Assembly: GCA_963931105.1 (NCBI GenBank)
Contig: OZ007004.1
Coordinates: forward strand, 1,674,001 to 1,738,000
Source: UMGS1590 sp900552455
GTDB lineage: Bacteria > Bacillota > Peptococcia > Peptococcales > Peptococcaceae
Length of the DNA stretch: 64,000 nucleotides
Direction of reading: 5' to 3'
Part shown: positions 47,900 through 57,557 of the stretch, piece by piece
Layout: every line of letters starts with the position of its first letter
Position numbering within the stretch: position 1 is the first letter of the stretch
The notes under the pieces: model-generated
Told to the model about the DNA's origin: nothing
What the model saw: only the letters and a program-made list of their open reading frames with translations
Databases searched by the model: none
Made by a program: the position numbers and the translations under genes

Positions 47900-48712
47900 A
47901 TGAAACTCACCGTGCTGGTTGACAACAATACCATCATCGATCGCTATTTTCTCGGCGAGCCTGCTTTGAGCTTCCTCATTGAGGATGGTGAGGAACGCGT
48001 GCTTTTTGATGCAGGCTATTCGGACGCATTTGTGCAGAATGCAGCAAAGCTCGGCGTCGATCTTACGCGTACCACGCAGATTGTGCTCTCCCACGGGCAC
48101 GACGACCACACGCGTGGGCTGCCAGCGCTCTTTGCCCTCGGCGATTTTCGCAGCGTGCCGCTCACAGCGCATCCTGACTGCTTCTGGCCAAAGCGCAGCG
48201 AGGGTCTCGCCATCGGCATGCCCTACAGCGCAGAAGCGCTCGCCGAGCGCGTGGATCTGCGCCTCGTGCGCACGCCGCAGCGGATCAGTGAGCATCTGAT
48301 CTTCCTCGGCGAGATCCCACGCACCCTCGATTTTGAAGCAAGCTACGCCATGGGCGAGCGTTTGCGGGATGGCATCTGGGAGCCAGATCTCATCAGCGAA
48401 GACAGCGCCCTCGTCTACGAGAGCACAGACGGCCTCTTCATCATCACAGGCTGCTCCCACAGCGGCATCTGTAACATCATCGAATACGCCAAGCGTGTCT
48501 GCAGCAACGCGCGCATCGCAGGCGTCATCGGCGGCTTTCACCTCTTTGCCGACGACAAACGCCTGGCGCAGACCGTCGACCACCTCGCCGCGCAGAATAT
48601 GACGCACGCCTATCCCAGCCACTGCGTCTCCCTCATAGCCAAAGCAAAAATGCTCAGCGCCGGACTCCCAGTGGAGGAAGTCGGCGTCGGCATGACCATC
48701 GAAATCGCATAA
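47900..48712 (+). CDS. MBL-fold metallo-hydrolase (methanopterin-synthase-like group)
   Basis: This 270-residue enzyme has a metallo-beta-lactamase fold with metal motif SHGHDDHTRG (about 64-73), a later ITGCSHSGICNI His/Cys segment, GGFHLF and PSHC. The arrangement matches the group named after 7,8-dihydropterin-6-methyl-4-(beta-D-ribofuranosyl)-aminobenzene-5'-phosphate synthase, but in bacteria the substrate is unknown. It is transcribed alone from a good promoter, with a ribosome binding site AAGGGAAG. Confidence 0.88.
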   Translation: MKLTVLVDNNTIIDRYFLGEPALSFLIEDGEERVLFDAGYSDAFVQNAAKLGVDLTRTTQIVLSHGHDDHTRGLPALFALGDFRSVPLTAHPDCFWPKRSEGLAIGMPYSAEALAERVDLRLVRTPQRISEHLIFLGEIPRTLDFEASYAMGERLRDGIWEPDLISEDSALVYESTDGLFIITGCSHSGICNIIEYAKRVCSNARIAGVIGGFHLFADDKRLAQTVDHLAAQNMTHAYPSHCVSLIAKAKMLSAGLPVEEVGVGMTIEIA

Positions 48713-48716
48713 AAAT

Positions 48717-48745
48717 AACGACCGCGACAATCCGTCGCGGTCGTT
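48717..48745. terminator. Terminator hairpin of a repeated type
   Basis: The stem AACGACCGCGAC / GTCGCGGTCGTT is followed by GTGCGTT. The same stem and following bases occur at 56287-56332, and a related one at 19855-19885. Confidence 0.75.
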
Positions 48746-48935
48746 GTGCGTTCAGCGATGGGCGGGAAGGAATGCGTGCTGTAAGGAGAGGCAAACTAAA
48801 GTCTGTTTGGCATATAAAAGACTGATTGGAGCGGAAAAAATCTGTGCACTTTGTTAATATGCTCTATGGAAGCGCCGAGAGGCGCTTTCAAAAACGCTGT
48901 GAGTTAGCTGAAACAAATTAAAAGGAGGATTTTTC

Positions 48936-49541
48936 ATGACAAAACAGAGTGCGAATAAAAAGATGCGAGGAAAGGATCTGATCACGATTGGGATCTTTTC
49001 TGCGATATATTTTGTGATCAATTTTGCGTTTATGCTGATGGGTGGATTTCATCCGATCTTGTGGATCCTGATGCCCGGATTTATTGCTGTGTTTGCGGGG
49101 ATCCCGTTTATGCTGATGACGGCAAAGGTGCAAAAGCTGGGCGCTGTTTTTTTGATGGGACTTATCACTGCGCTGATCTACTTTGCTACTGGTCAGTTTA
49201 CGCTTGTGATATTGATCTCGATGGCGTCTGCTTGCATTTTGGCAGAAGTCGCTCGAGTGCTTACGGGGTATAACAGCTTTAGCGGAAATGCGGTGGCTTA
49301 TGTATTTTTTTCGCTGGGCATGGTTGGTTCACCGCTTCCGATCTGGCTGTTCAAGGCGGATTTTCTGGCTCAGATCACAGCGCAGGGGATGCCTGCTGAT
49401 TATGTAGCGGCTTTGGAAGCGTTGTCCTCGAATGCAATGCTGATTGTATTGTTTGTCGCGCCAATCATTGGCGGCGTTATTGGTGCATTCATCGCCAGAG
49501 GTTTGTTCAAAAAGCATTTTGAGAAAGCGGGCATTGTGTGA
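48936..49541 (+). CDS. MptD/Trep_Strep family ECF transporter S component, cassette 1
   Basis: This 201-residue membrane protein has about six helices. It matches the substrate-binding (S) subunits of the MptD/Trep_Strep group: GKDLITIGIFSAIYFVINF at the start, a polar mid part, and a C-terminal GLFKKHFEKAGIV that is nearly the same in the two other S proteins at 57558 and 60048. It captures the substrate, unknown for this group. The T component starts on its stop codon. A 190-bp upstream region holds the AraC-type regulatory sites. Confidence 0.9.
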   Translation: MTKQSANKKMRGKDLITIGIFSAIYFVINFAFMLMGGFHPILWILMPGFIAVFAGIPFMLMTAKVQKLGAVFLMGLITALIYFATGQFTLVILISMASACILAEVARVLTGYNSFSGNAVAYVFFSLGMVGSPLPIWLFKADFLAQITAQGMPADYVAALEALSSNAMLIVLFVAPIIGGVIGAFIARGLFKKHFEKAGIV

Positions 49542-50224
49542 TGAATGCAGCTGGCAAAATCCATTCATTAAAATTCGATCCACGGACAAAGCTGCTGCTC
49601 TTGGTGTTGGCAAATGTGGTCGCTTTTACACAGCATGCGCTGTGGGTCGAGATCACATGGGTTGTTTTGCTGCTTCTCTTGATCGTCGGTTGTGGATGTG
49701 GAAAAACTGCGTGTAAGCTGGCGGTGGCCTTCGGGATTTGTCTGGCGTTGCACTATTATGTGCTTCCAAACGGGGCAAAAATTATAGCCAGCAGCTTTAC
49801 GATCATCGTTTCCTACGCTAGGAAGATCTTTCCGTGTTTGATCGTTGGCGCGATGATCGTGCAGAAAACGTCGATCCGGGAATTGATGGTCGCTTTGCGA
49901 AAATGGCATGTCCCGCAGAGTTTGATCATTCCGCTGTCGGTGACGATGCGTTATTTTCCTGCCTTGAAAGAAGAAACCGGCTATATTCGCGATGCGATGA
50001 AGCTGCGTCATATTCGTGGCCCCAAGAAAATAGAATGCTTGTTGGTACCAACGATGATCTCTGCGCTGCAAACAGCGGAAGAATTGTCTGCAGCCGCTGT
50101 GACACGGGGCATTGAAAATCCTGCGCCAAAGACGAGCATGATTGATATGAAGTTTGGCGTGCAGGATGTTTTATGTCTGACGGCTGGCGTCGCTTTTTGT
50201 GGGATTTCGATCTTAGTGGGATGA
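49541..50224 (+). CDS. ECF transporter T component, cassette 1
   Basis: This 227-residue transmembrane (T) subunit of an energy-coupling factor transporter begins LKFDPRTKLLLLVLANVV. It has the EcfT coupling-helix segments FPALKEETGYIRDAMKLRHI and SAAAVTRGIENP. It links the S subunit to the ATPases. The ATG at 49541 shares the A of the S-gene TGA. Its best paralogues are the T genes at 58139 and 60629. Confidence 0.92.
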   Translation: MNAAGKIHSLKFDPRTKLLLLVLANVVAFTQHALWVEITWVVLLLLLIVGCGCGKTACKLAVAFGICLALHYYVLPNGAKIIASSFTIIVSYARKIFPCLIVGAMIVQKTSIRELMVALRKWHVPQSLIIPLSVTMRYFPALKEETGYIRDAMKLRHIRGPKKIECLLVPTMISALQTAEELSAAAVTRGIENPAPKTSMIDMKFGVQDVLCLTAGVAFCGISILVG

Positions 50225-50237
50225 GGAGGCGGTTTGT

Positions 50238-51641
50238 GTGATCCAAATTCAGGACGTATCTTTTGGCTACGAGGAAGAACAGGAAACGCTTTCCAATATC
50301 GATCTGGAGATCGCGCAGGGAGAATGTATTGTCCTCGCGGGAGAATCGGGCTGTGGGAAAACGACGGTGACAAAACTGATCAATGGCTTGATCCCACATT
50401 TTGCCAGTGGCGGTGTTTTATCTGGCCAGGTGTTTGTTAATGGGTTGGAGGTAGTAAAAACGGAAATGTATCGCCTGGCGGAGGAGGTTGGCTCTGTATT
50501 TCAAAATCCGAAGTCGCAGTTTTTCAATATCGACTCGGACAGCGAGATCACTTTTGGTCTGGAAAATGCGGGTGTCGACCCCAAGAAGATCAAAGAACGG
50601 TACGATGCCACGGTTTCTGCTTTGAAGATCCAGCCGCTTTTGGGAAGAAACATTTTTTCCATGTCTGGCGGCGAAAAACAGAGTCTTGCCTTTGCCAGCG
50701 TCTATGCCATGAATCCGTCTGTTTTTGTGCTGGATGAGCCGACGGCCAATCTGGATGCTGACGCGATAGAGACGTTGCGCGGGCAAATCCTTCAGCTTAA
50801 AAAAGAAGGGCGGACGGTGGTGATCGCTGAGCATCGGCTGTATTTTCTGATGGATCTGATCGATCGCGCAGTTTTTATCAAAGATGGAAAGATCGTGCAG
50901 ATATTTTCCGGAGAAGAATTTCGCCAGCTTTCGGAAGAACAGCGCATCGAGATGGGGCTTAGAAGTCTGGTGCCTCCTGTTCTGCACTTGCCAGAAGCTG
51001 GTCCACCAGGCGCGCAGGAAGGACTGTCTGTAGAAAATCTTTCCTGTGCCTTTGAGAAGCAGCCAGTATTCAGCGATCTGAGTTTTTCTGCAGGGCGGGG
51101 AGAAATTTTGGGCGTTGTCGGGCATAACGGCGCAGGAAAAACAACGCTCGTGCGCTGTCTCTGCGGGCTGTTGAAAGAGACGACGGGCAGCATTCGCCTG
51201 GATGGACAGATTCTTTCGCCAAAACAGCGGAATAAGGCCTGCTTCTGCGTGATGCAGGATGTGAACCATCAGCTTTTTTCTGACAGTGTCTGGAACGAAT
51301 GCGAACTGGCACAGCCAGATTGTCCACCGGAGCGGACCCGAGAAATTCTCAAGTCCTTTGATCTGCTGGATCTCAAAGAGCGCCACCCGATGGCGCTTTC
51401 TGGCGGTCAAAAGCAGCGGCTTGCAGTGGCGACGGCCCTGCTTTCAGACAAGGACGTGCTGGTGTTTGATGAGCCTACAAGTGGGCTGGATCATCGTCAT
51501 ATGCTGGCGGTTGGGAATATGATCCGGACGCTGAATGAGAAAAACAAGGTGATCCTTGTTGTTTCGCATGATGTTGAGTTTTTGAGCCAGACTTGTGATA
51601 AGATATTGAGCATAGAAGGAGGCTGGACAGAGAGGAGGTAG
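50238..51641 (+). CDS. ECF transporter ATPase, two ABC domains fused, cassette 1
   Basis: This 467-residue protein joins two EcfA domains. Domain 1 has Walker A GESGCGKTT, Q-loop VFQNPKSQFF, signature MSGGEKQ, Walker B VFVLDEPTANLD and AEHR. Domain 2 has GHNGAGKTT, VMQDVNHQLF, LSGGQKQR, VLVFDEPTSGLD and VSHD. Fused EcfAA proteins are typical of this transporter group. The GTG start is 8 bases after GAGGAGG. It completes an S-T-AA cassette and is followed by an AraC gene overlapping the control region. Confidence 0.95.
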   Translation: MIQIQDVSFGYEEEQETLSNIDLEIAQGECIVLAGESGCGKTTVTKLINGLIPHFASGGVLSGQVFVNGLEVVKTEMYRLAEEVGSVFQNPKSQFFNIDSDSEITFGLENAGVDPKKIKERYDATVSALKIQPLLGRNIFSMSGGEKQSLAFASVYAMNPSVFVLDEPTANLDADAIETLRGQILQLKKEGRTVVIAEHRLYFLMDLIDRAVFIKDGKIVQIFSGEEFRQLSEEQRIEMGLRSLVPPVLHLPEAGPPGAQEGLSVENLSCAFEKQPVFSDLSFSAGRGEILGVVGHNGAGKTTLVRCLCGLLKETTGSIRLDGQILSPKQRNKACFCVMQDVNHQLFSDSVWNECELAQPDCPPERTREILKSFDLLDLKERHPMALSGGQKQRLAVATALLSDKDVLVFDEPTSGLDHRHMLAVGNMIRTLNEKNKVILVVSHDVEFLSQTCDKILSIEGGWTERR

Positions 51642-51646
51642 TGTTC

Positions 51647-52606
51647 ATGATTGATCTGTTGCAGAAAATTGATTACGGCTCCAATGTAGAATGCCTGATG
51701 GAATCGGAAGAGTGCCAGGTCATGCGGCTGCGCGATGATTCTGGCGAAGGCAGGATGACATTGTATCGTGTTTTTCCCAGCGTGGTCCTGATGTATAATG
51801 ACTTTCATATGAGCACGTGCGTTTCCGAGTTTCAGACGGCTGAAGATCTGCTTTGCATTGATCACTGCAGGGAAGGGCGTATTGAACAGGAAGTTGGTCA
51901 AAATGTTTTCAGCTATCTGGGCGCTGGTGACCTTCGGGTGGATCGGCGCATCCATCATTCTGGCAAGGTGGCGTTTCCTCTCTGCCACTATCATGGCATT
52001 TCCATCAGTTTTCAGATGACGGCTGCAGCAAAAGAACTCCCGGAATATATGAAAGATTTTTCTGTTGACCTTTTCGCCTTGCAGGAAAAGTATTGCGGCG
52101 ATCGCTCGCCCTATGTCATTCCGGCAGAACCGGCGATAGAGCATATTTTTTCGGAGCTCTACCATGTTCCGCGCAAAATCAAACGGGACTATTTCCGGAT
52201 CAAGGTGCTGGAGCTGCTGCTGTATCTGGATGCGCTGGAACTGGCAGGACGCACAGAAGAACGCCCGTATTTCTATAAAAGCCAGGTTGAAAAAGTGAAA
52301 GCGATCCAGGCGCTCCTGACACAGGATCTGACAAAAAAATACACCTTAGAAGAGCTTTCTGCGCAGTTTGACATCGCTTTGACGCCGATGAAAACATGCT
52401 TCAAGTCGGTGTATGGCAGTCCGATCTTCACCTATATGAGAAATTACCGGATGAACGTGGCGGCGTCGCTCCTGCGCTCGGACAAATCACTGAAAGTGGC
52501 TGAGATCGCCGGGCTTGTGGGCTATGACAGTCCCAGCAAATTTGCAGCAGCGTTTCATCAGGTCATGGGAAAAACGCCGCTGGAATACCGAAAATCCATG
52601 AACTGA
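51647..52606 (+). CDS. AraC-family transcriptional regulator, cassette 1
   Basis: This 319-residue regulator has an N-terminal ligand-binding part of about 210 residues and a C-terminal double helix-turn-helix: YTLEELSAQFDIALTPMKTCFKSVYGSPIFTYMRNYRMN and VAEIAGLVGYDSPSKFAAAFHQVMGKTPLEYRK. AraC proteins of this sort control siderophore or metal-chelate systems, where the ligand is the chelate. It lies between the ECF cassette and the exporter-fold pair, so it probably regulates one or both. The ATG at 51647 follows GAGGAGG. Confidence 0.9.
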   Translation: MIDLLQKIDYGSNVECLMESEECQVMRLRDDSGEGRMTLYRVFPSVVLMYNDFHMSTCVSEFQTAEDLLCIDHCREGRIEQEVGQNVFSYLGAGDLRVDRRIHHSGKVAFPLCHYHGISISFQMTAAAKELPEYMKDFSVDLFALQEKYCGDRSPYVIPAEPAIEHIFSELYHVPRKIKRDYFRIKVLELLLYLDALELAGRTEERPYFYKSQVEKVKAIQALLTQDLTKKYTLEELSAQFDIALTPMKTCFKSVYGSPIFTYMRNYRMNVAASLLRSDKSLKVAEIAGLVGYDSPSKFAAAFHQVMGKTPLEYRKSMN

Positions 52607-52663
52607 TCGGTACAGAAACGGCCCGGTGGAGCGGACGAAAAAACAGGATCATGATAGCATAAG

Positions 52664-52690
52664 GATGGTTAGTAAAGTCTGACCATCCTT
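52664..52690 (+). terminator. Terminator after AraC regulator 1
   Basis: The 7-bp stem GGATGGT / ACCATCC is followed by TTTTTTG. Confidence 0.75.
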
Positions 52691-52727
52691 TTTTGTTGAC
52701 CAGATTGATTGAAAGAGGTGAACGTTT

Positions 52728-54515
52728 ATGGAGCAACAAAAAGAAAACTGGATCAGAACGCTCTTATCTTTTGCAGGCCCCAGCAAGGGAAAAATGATCC
52801 TGTCGGTTTTCTGCGCCATCTTGAGCGTGGGTGGTGGTTTTGTTCCGTTCTGGGCGGTGTATGAAATTTTGATCCTGTTTATCGATCAAACAGTCACACT
52901 GAGGGATATCCAGTTTTGGTGTCTGGTGGGTGTGGCTGGATATCTTGTTCGCGTGGTTTGCTTTGGCGTCTCGACGATCTTGGCACATATTTCCGCTTAT
53001 ACCATATTGGAAGGTCTTCGGCTGAAAATTGCAGATCGATTGATGCGGGCGCCGCTCGGCGAAGTCATGGGGCGACGAATCGGTTATTTGAAAAATATCA
53101 TCATGGACAAGGTCGACGATATAGAGCCGCCGCTGGCACACATGATCCCGGAGCTGACGTCGAATTTGTTGTTGCCCCTTGCGATTTTTGCCTGGATGCT
53201 GGTGATCGACTGGCGATTGGGGCTTTCCGTTCTGATCGCGCCGATCCTGTCGATGATCCCGATGGCATTTCTGATGAAAAATTACAACAGTCAGTACGCA
53301 GCCTATATGGAGGCGAACAACCACGTCAACAGTGTGATCATTGAATATGTGGAAGGCATTGAGGTTGTCAAAGCGTTTAATCAAAGCACCAGCTCCTATG
53401 AAAAGTTCGTAGGCGCTGTCGAATCTTTTAAAGGCTTTACCCTTGACTGGTTCAGGAGCACATGGAAGACCATGAACCTGATGCTGGCGATCATGCCAAC
53501 GACGCTCGTTGGCGTGCTCCCTGTCGGACTTTTGCTGAATCGTGCCGGGCAGATCACGCCGGCAGAATTGGCGATGGGGATCATTCTTTCTCTGAGCATT
53601 GTTGGACCATTGATGAAGGTCACGACATTTATCAACGAAGCCAAATCCATGGAATATGCTGTCGAGGCGGCCAATGAGCTGCTGAATCTGCCTGTGCTGC
53701 CGGATTCTGGCAAGATGGTTCCGCTCCGGCGCACGGATATCGTTTTACAGGATGTGTCGTTTTCCTACGGAATGAATGGTGGCGAAGAACAAGACGTGCT
53801 GCATCGCATCAATCTCACAATGCCAGAAGGAAGTTTTACAGCGCTGGTCGGGCCTTCTGGCGGCGGGAAATCCACCATCGCCCGGCTGATCGCGCGATTT
53901 TGGGATGTGACCGGCGGGAGTATTTCCATTGGCGGCAGAAACATCAAGGAACTTTCCATTCGTCAGCTCTCCGAGTTGGTCAGTTTCGTAACGCAGGACA
54001 ATTTCCTTTTCAACTGTTCGCTCAAAGAGAATATCCGCCTGGGCAATCCAAATGCGACGGATGCGGAGGTATTCGCCGCCGCCAGAGCAGCTTGCTGCGA
54101 TGAATTTATCGCGCGGCTTGAAAAAGGCTACGACACCTCAGCCGGAGACGCCGGCAAAAGGCTTTCCGGCGGCGAAAAACAGCGGATCGCGATTGCGCGG
54201 GCAATTTTGAAAAATGCGCCGATCGTGATTTTGGACGAAGCGACGGCTTTCACCGATCCGCAGAACGAGGATAAGATCCAGAAATCCATCATGGCGCTTT
54301 CTCAAGGAAAAACCTTGCTGGTGATCGCACACCGATTGTCTACGATCCAAAACGCAGATCAGATTGTCGTTCTGCAGAAAGGCCAGATTGTAGACTGCGG
54401 AAAGCAGGAGAAACTACTGGCACGCTGCCCGCTTTACGCAGATTTGTGGCAGGCGCACATTGGTGCGAAAAACTGGTCGGTAGGCGAGAAAAAGGAGGGA
54501 ACTGCAGGTGTTTAA
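52728..54515 (+). CDS. ABC exporter-fold half transporter, subunit 1 (YbtP/IrtA-like layout)
   Basis: This 595-residue protein has a six-helix ABC1 membrane domain (about 1-320) and a nucleotide-binding domain (about 335-575) with Walker A GPSGGGKST, Q-loop VTQDNFLF, signature LSGGEKQR, Walker B VILDEATAFTDPQNE and H-loop IAHRLS. It overlaps the second half transporter by 8 bases, so they form a heterodimer. Pairs of this type beside AraC and ECF genes include siderophore importers with exporter fold (YbtPQ) as well as exporters; direction is not decided by sequence. Confidence 0.9.
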   Translation: MEQQKENWIRTLLSFAGPSKGKMILSVFCAILSVGGGFVPFWAVYEILILFIDQTVTLRDIQFWCLVGVAGYLVRVVCFGVSTILAHISAYTILEGLRLKIADRLMRAPLGEVMGRRIGYLKNIIMDKVDDIEPPLAHMIPELTSNLLLPLAIFAWMLVIDWRLGLSVLIAPILSMIPMAFLMKNYNSQYAAYMEANNHVNSVIIEYVEGIEVVKAFNQSTSSYEKFVGAVESFKGFTLDWFRSTWKTMNLMLAIMPTTLVGVLPVGLLLNRAGQITPAELAMGIILSLSIVGPLMKVTTFINEAKSMEYAVEAANELLNLPVLPDSGKMVPLRRTDIVLQDVSFSYGMNGGEEQDVLHRINLTMPEGSFTALVGPSGGGKSTIARLIARFWDVTGGSISIGGRNIKELSIRQLSELVSFVTQDNFLFNCSLKENIRLGNPNATDAEVFAAARAACCDEFIARLEKGYDTSAGDAGKRLSGGEKQRIAIARAILKNAPIVILDEATAFTDPQNEDKIQKSIMALSQGKTLLVIAHRLSTIQNADQIVVLQKGQIVDCGKQEKLLARCPLYADLWQAHIGAKNWSVGEKKEGTAGV

Positions 54516-56256
54516 GACGATGAAGCGTATTATTCGGTGGGCAGGACGATACAAAAAGCGGCTCTATCTCGGCTCTGTATGCTCATTTTTCAGCAGCCTG
54601 GCAACGGCCATTCCTACAATGGTGGCAGCCTATGCGCTGGACAAAGCGATTCAGGCGTACTGGACAAATACGGCGATTGAACCTGCTTTGATCTGGCAAA
54701 CGCTGTGGATCATTGTTGGTTCGATCGCACTGAATTTTTTGCTTTCCTATCTTCGCGCCGTTTTGCAGGAAAGCATTGGCACCGAAGTGGCCGCTGGTCA
54801 GCGCATCCATTTGGGCGACGTTCTGAAGCGGGTTCCCCTTGGGTACTTCTCGCAAAACAGCGTCGGCGATATTTTGGCAGGTGTTACTACAGAACTGTCT
54901 GTTTTGGAACTTCAGGGCATGAAGATGGTGGATGCCGTCATCAATGGATATGCAAAATTTATCGCCATTGTTTTGTGCCTGATTTTCTTTAGCCCGGTTG
55001 CTGCAGCGATTTCTGTTATCGGCGTTGTTTTTTCGGCCCTGGCCTTACACGGAATTAGCCGCCACAGCGAAAAAACTGCTACGACTGCTCATGAAGCCGT
55101 GGAAAATATGTCTGGCGCAGCGATCGAATACATTCGGGGACTTTCCATCGTGAAGTCCTTTGGTCAGGAAGGGGCATCTACCCAGAGTTTTCGCAGCGCC
55201 AACAAAGCGTTGAAAGACATTCGTATCGGCATAGAAAAAGGCTTTACGCCGTTTAACTGCCTGCATCTGTTCGCTTTGAAGCTGGCATCCATGGGTATCG
55301 TTTTTATCTGTGCGTGGCAGGCGGCGCAAGGACAGATGAGCATGGCGTTCTTCCTGATGTTTGTCCTGTTTTCTTTCGTGATGTTTGGCAGTGTGGAGAA
55401 TATCAACGACGCAGCGCATCTTCTTGGTGTCATAGATTCAGCCATGGACAAGCTGGAAGCGTTGGAAAATGCAGAGTATATCGATCAGGATGGAACGGAT
55501 ATCAAGCCAACGTCGTATGATATAGAATTTAAGGACGTGTCCTTCGGCTATGACGATCGCACCATTCTGCATGATCTGAATTTCACCATTCCGCAGAATG
55601 CCACAACCGCCATCGTTGGGCCGTCTGGCGGCGGAAAAACGACGCTGTGTAACCTGATCGCCCGGTTCTATGATGTGAACAGCGGAACGATCACCCTTGG
55701 CGGAACAGATATCCGTATCTTTACCAGTGACAGTCTGCTGAGGAATATCAGCATGGTTTTTCAGAATGTCTATCTTTTCCGCGATACCATCAAAAACAAT
55801 ATTAAATTCGGCAGCCCAGACGCTGCAGATGAGCAGATCATCGCCGCTGCAAAAGCGGCCCGTTGCCACGACTTCATCATGGCATTGCCAGATGGCTACG
55901 ACACAGTGATCGGAGAAGGTGGATCTTCCCTTTCCGGCGGCGAAAAGCAGCGGATCTCCATCGCCAGAGCGATGCTCAAAGATGCGCCCATTGTCATCTT
56001 AGACGAAGCCACCGCAAGCATTGATCCGGAAAATGAGCACCTGATCCAGGAAGCCATCTCCGCTCTGACTCACGGCAAGACCATCGTCACCATCGCGCAT
56101 CGCCTCGCCACGATCGAGAATGCCGACCAGATCCTTGTGATCGACGGCGGAACTGTGGCGCAAAGAGGCACGCACAAGGAATTGCTGGAACAGGAAGGGA
56201 CGTATAAAACATTCATCAAGATTCGCGAGCAGGCCGAAGGCTGGCGGATAAAGTAA
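54508..56256 (+). CDS. ABC exporter-fold half transporter, subunit 2
   Basis: This 582-residue protein has the same layout as subunit 1: six helices and a nucleotide-binding domain with GPSGGGKTT, VFQNVYLF, LSGGEKQR, VILDEATASIDPENE and IAHRLA. Both ATP sites of the dimer look canonical, with no degenerate half. A GTG start at 54508 is supported by AAGGAGG 10 bases upstream; the in-frame ATG at 54520 is too far away. A bidirectional terminator follows. Confidence 0.9.
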   Translation: MFKTMKRIIRWAGRYKKRLYLGSVCSFFSSLATAIPTMVAAYALDKAIQAYWTNTAIEPALIWQTLWIIVGSIALNFLLSYLRAVLQESIGTEVAAGQRIHLGDVLKRVPLGYFSQNSVGDILAGVTTELSVLELQGMKMVDAVINGYAKFIAIVLCLIFFSPVAAAISVIGVVFSALALHGISRHSEKTATTAHEAVENMSGAAIEYIRGLSIVKSFGQEGASTQSFRSANKALKDIRIGIEKGFTPFNCLHLFALKLASMGIVFICAWQAAQGQMSMAFFLMFVLFSFVMFGSVENINDAAHLLGVIDSAMDKLEALENAEYIDQDGTDIKPTSYDIEFKDVSFGYDDRTILHDLNFTIPQNATTAIVGPSGGGKTTLCNLIARFYDVNSGTITLGGTDIRIFTSDSLLRNISMVFQNVYLFRDTIKNNIKFGSPDAADEQIIAAAKAARCHDFIMALPDGYDTVIGEGGSSLSGGEKQRISIARAMLKDAPIVILDEATASIDPENEHLIQEAISALTHGKTIVTIAHRLATIENADQILVIDGGTVAQRGTHKELLEQEGTYKTFIKIREQAEGWRIK

Positions 56257-56286
56257 CGGCGTCAGCTCGGCGTTTCGACAAAATAT

Positions 56287-56332
56287 AACGACCGCGACAT
56301 GATCAGATGTGATCAATGTCGCGGTCGTTGTG
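56287..56332. terminator. Terminator hairpin between the exporter pair and AraC regulator 2
   Basis: The long stem AACGACCGCGACAT / ATGTCGCGGTCGTT is a larger version of the hairpin at 48717-48745 and shares its following bases. Confidence 0.8.
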
Positions 56333-56370
56333 CGTTTAGCGGTGAACGCGTCATGAAATCGCAGTTGGCG

Positions 56371-57345
56371 TTAGCTGTTTTCCAGATTCTTTGCTCGTCG
56401 GTATTCCAGCGGAGAAAGGCCGAACTCTTTTTTGAAAACGGCGGCAAATTTTCCCTGATTGGAATAGCCCACCTGCTCAGATATTTCGGCGATGGGATAT
56501 TTTGTGCCAGCGAGAAGCTCAGCAGCTTTTTTCATGCGCGTTTCCCGCAGCCAGGCAGAGATATTCTGGCCATATACGCCGCGAAAGTAATTTTTCAGGC
56601 TGGTTTCACTGACGGAGAAGCGTTCTGCAATCTGGCGAATGGGAATGTGTCGGCGCAGATCGCCAGAAAGGATCTGTGCTGTTCTTTTTGCAAGCTCGAC
56701 CTGTACTTCCGTGTAGAAACCGCAGGCTTTTGGCGCCCGGATTTCTGCGCTGAGAAGATGGTGCAGAAGTTCAAGGGTATGGAGCTTCAGATAAAAATCA
56801 GACGGATGTTCAGAAAGCCGCCAGAGCTTTTGAAACAGCAGCGCCAGATCGCTGTCGGCTTCGTTGATGTAGGTCTTTTTCCTGCACAGATAAAGCGCTT
56901 CCAGCTTGGAAAGATCGAGAGAAAAGGTCTGCATCAGCTCGCGCGAAGCGCTGAAAAGAAGCGGCAGGTCAAAATAGATTTTTATTCCCTGATATTGATT
57001 CGTGGGGAAGATGTATTCCTTTTGCGCGGTCTGTTCACTGATACAAAAATCATTTTTCGCCAGGTAAATGTAGGCGCCATCATCCAAAAGCAATTCACTC
57101 CGGCCGGAAATACAATAGTTGATCAACAGGGGCTTGAGCGCTGCATTTGCGTCTGATTCCGGCCACACAGGCGCGTTTACAAAAATAAAAGCCAGCGTCA
57201 GTCCCGGGAAGAGCGGGTGGAATGTCATGCGTCCTGTGCCGTATGGCTGGTTCAAAAGCAATACGCTGCTATTTGGATTGTTTTTCAACGTCACACCGGC
57301 AACGGAATCACTGTTTTCCAAAATGCTTTCCATGATGTCACGCAT
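56371..57345 (-). CDS. AraC-family transcriptional regulator, cassette 2
   Basis: This 324-residue regulator has an N-terminal sensing domain and a C-terminal double helix-turn-helix (IRQIAERFSVSETSLKNYFRGVYGQNISAWLRE, then PIAEISEQVGYSNQGKFAAVFKKEFGLSPLEYR). It faces the second S-T cassette across a 212-bp gap and is related in its DNA-binding part to the regulator at 58864. The ATG at 57345 is 9 bases after GAGG. It probably controls the divergent S-T operon. Confidence 0.9.
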   Translation of the reverse strand: MRDIMESILENSDSVAGVTLKNNPNSSVLLLNQPYGTGRMTFHPLFPGLTLAFIFVNAPVWPESDANAALKPLLINYCISGRSELLLDDGAYIYLAKNDFCISEQTAQKEYIFPTNQYQGIKIYFDLPLLFSASRELMQTFSLDLSKLEALYLCRKKTYINEADSDLALLFQKLWRLSEHPSDFYLKLHTLELLHHLLSAEIRAPKACGFYTEVQVELAKRTAQILSGDLRRHIPIRQIAERFSVSETSLKNYFRGVYGQNISAWLRETRMKKAAELLAGTKYPIAEISEQVGYSNQGKFAAVFKKEFGLSPLEYRRAKNLENS

Positions 57346-57456
57346 CGTTTTCACCTCATTTCGTCGCGCAGAAGTATTGAAAATAGTATACCGGCGCAGG
57401 AATCCTCCGTCAATGAAAATGCCGACAGTCAGAAAAACTCACTGCTATTCGGGCCT

Positions 57457-57499
57457 AAAATGCTGACATGTGCATAGAAGCGATGGTTAATGTGTGCTA
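57457..57499 (+). promoter_or_regulatory. Conserved block upstream of S-T cassette 2
   Basis: AAAATGC (57457-57463), TGGTT, and TGTGCTA (57493-57499) occur in the same order and nearly the same spacing at 59957-59998 before cassette 3 (29 against 28 bases between the outer words). TGCTACCAT may include an extended -10. This is a candidate AraC operator-promoter. Confidence 0.4.
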
Positions 57500-57557
57500 C
57501 CATGAAATAAATTAGCGAAACCTAATTGTAGGTGCAATCGTGTTAGGAGGGTTCAAA

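Noticed and set aside
48868..48889. A terminator before ECF cassette 1 (stem GAAGCGCC/GGCGCTTTC)
   Set aside because: No T run follows on the + strand, and it would cut off the S gene; it may be a leader hairpin only.
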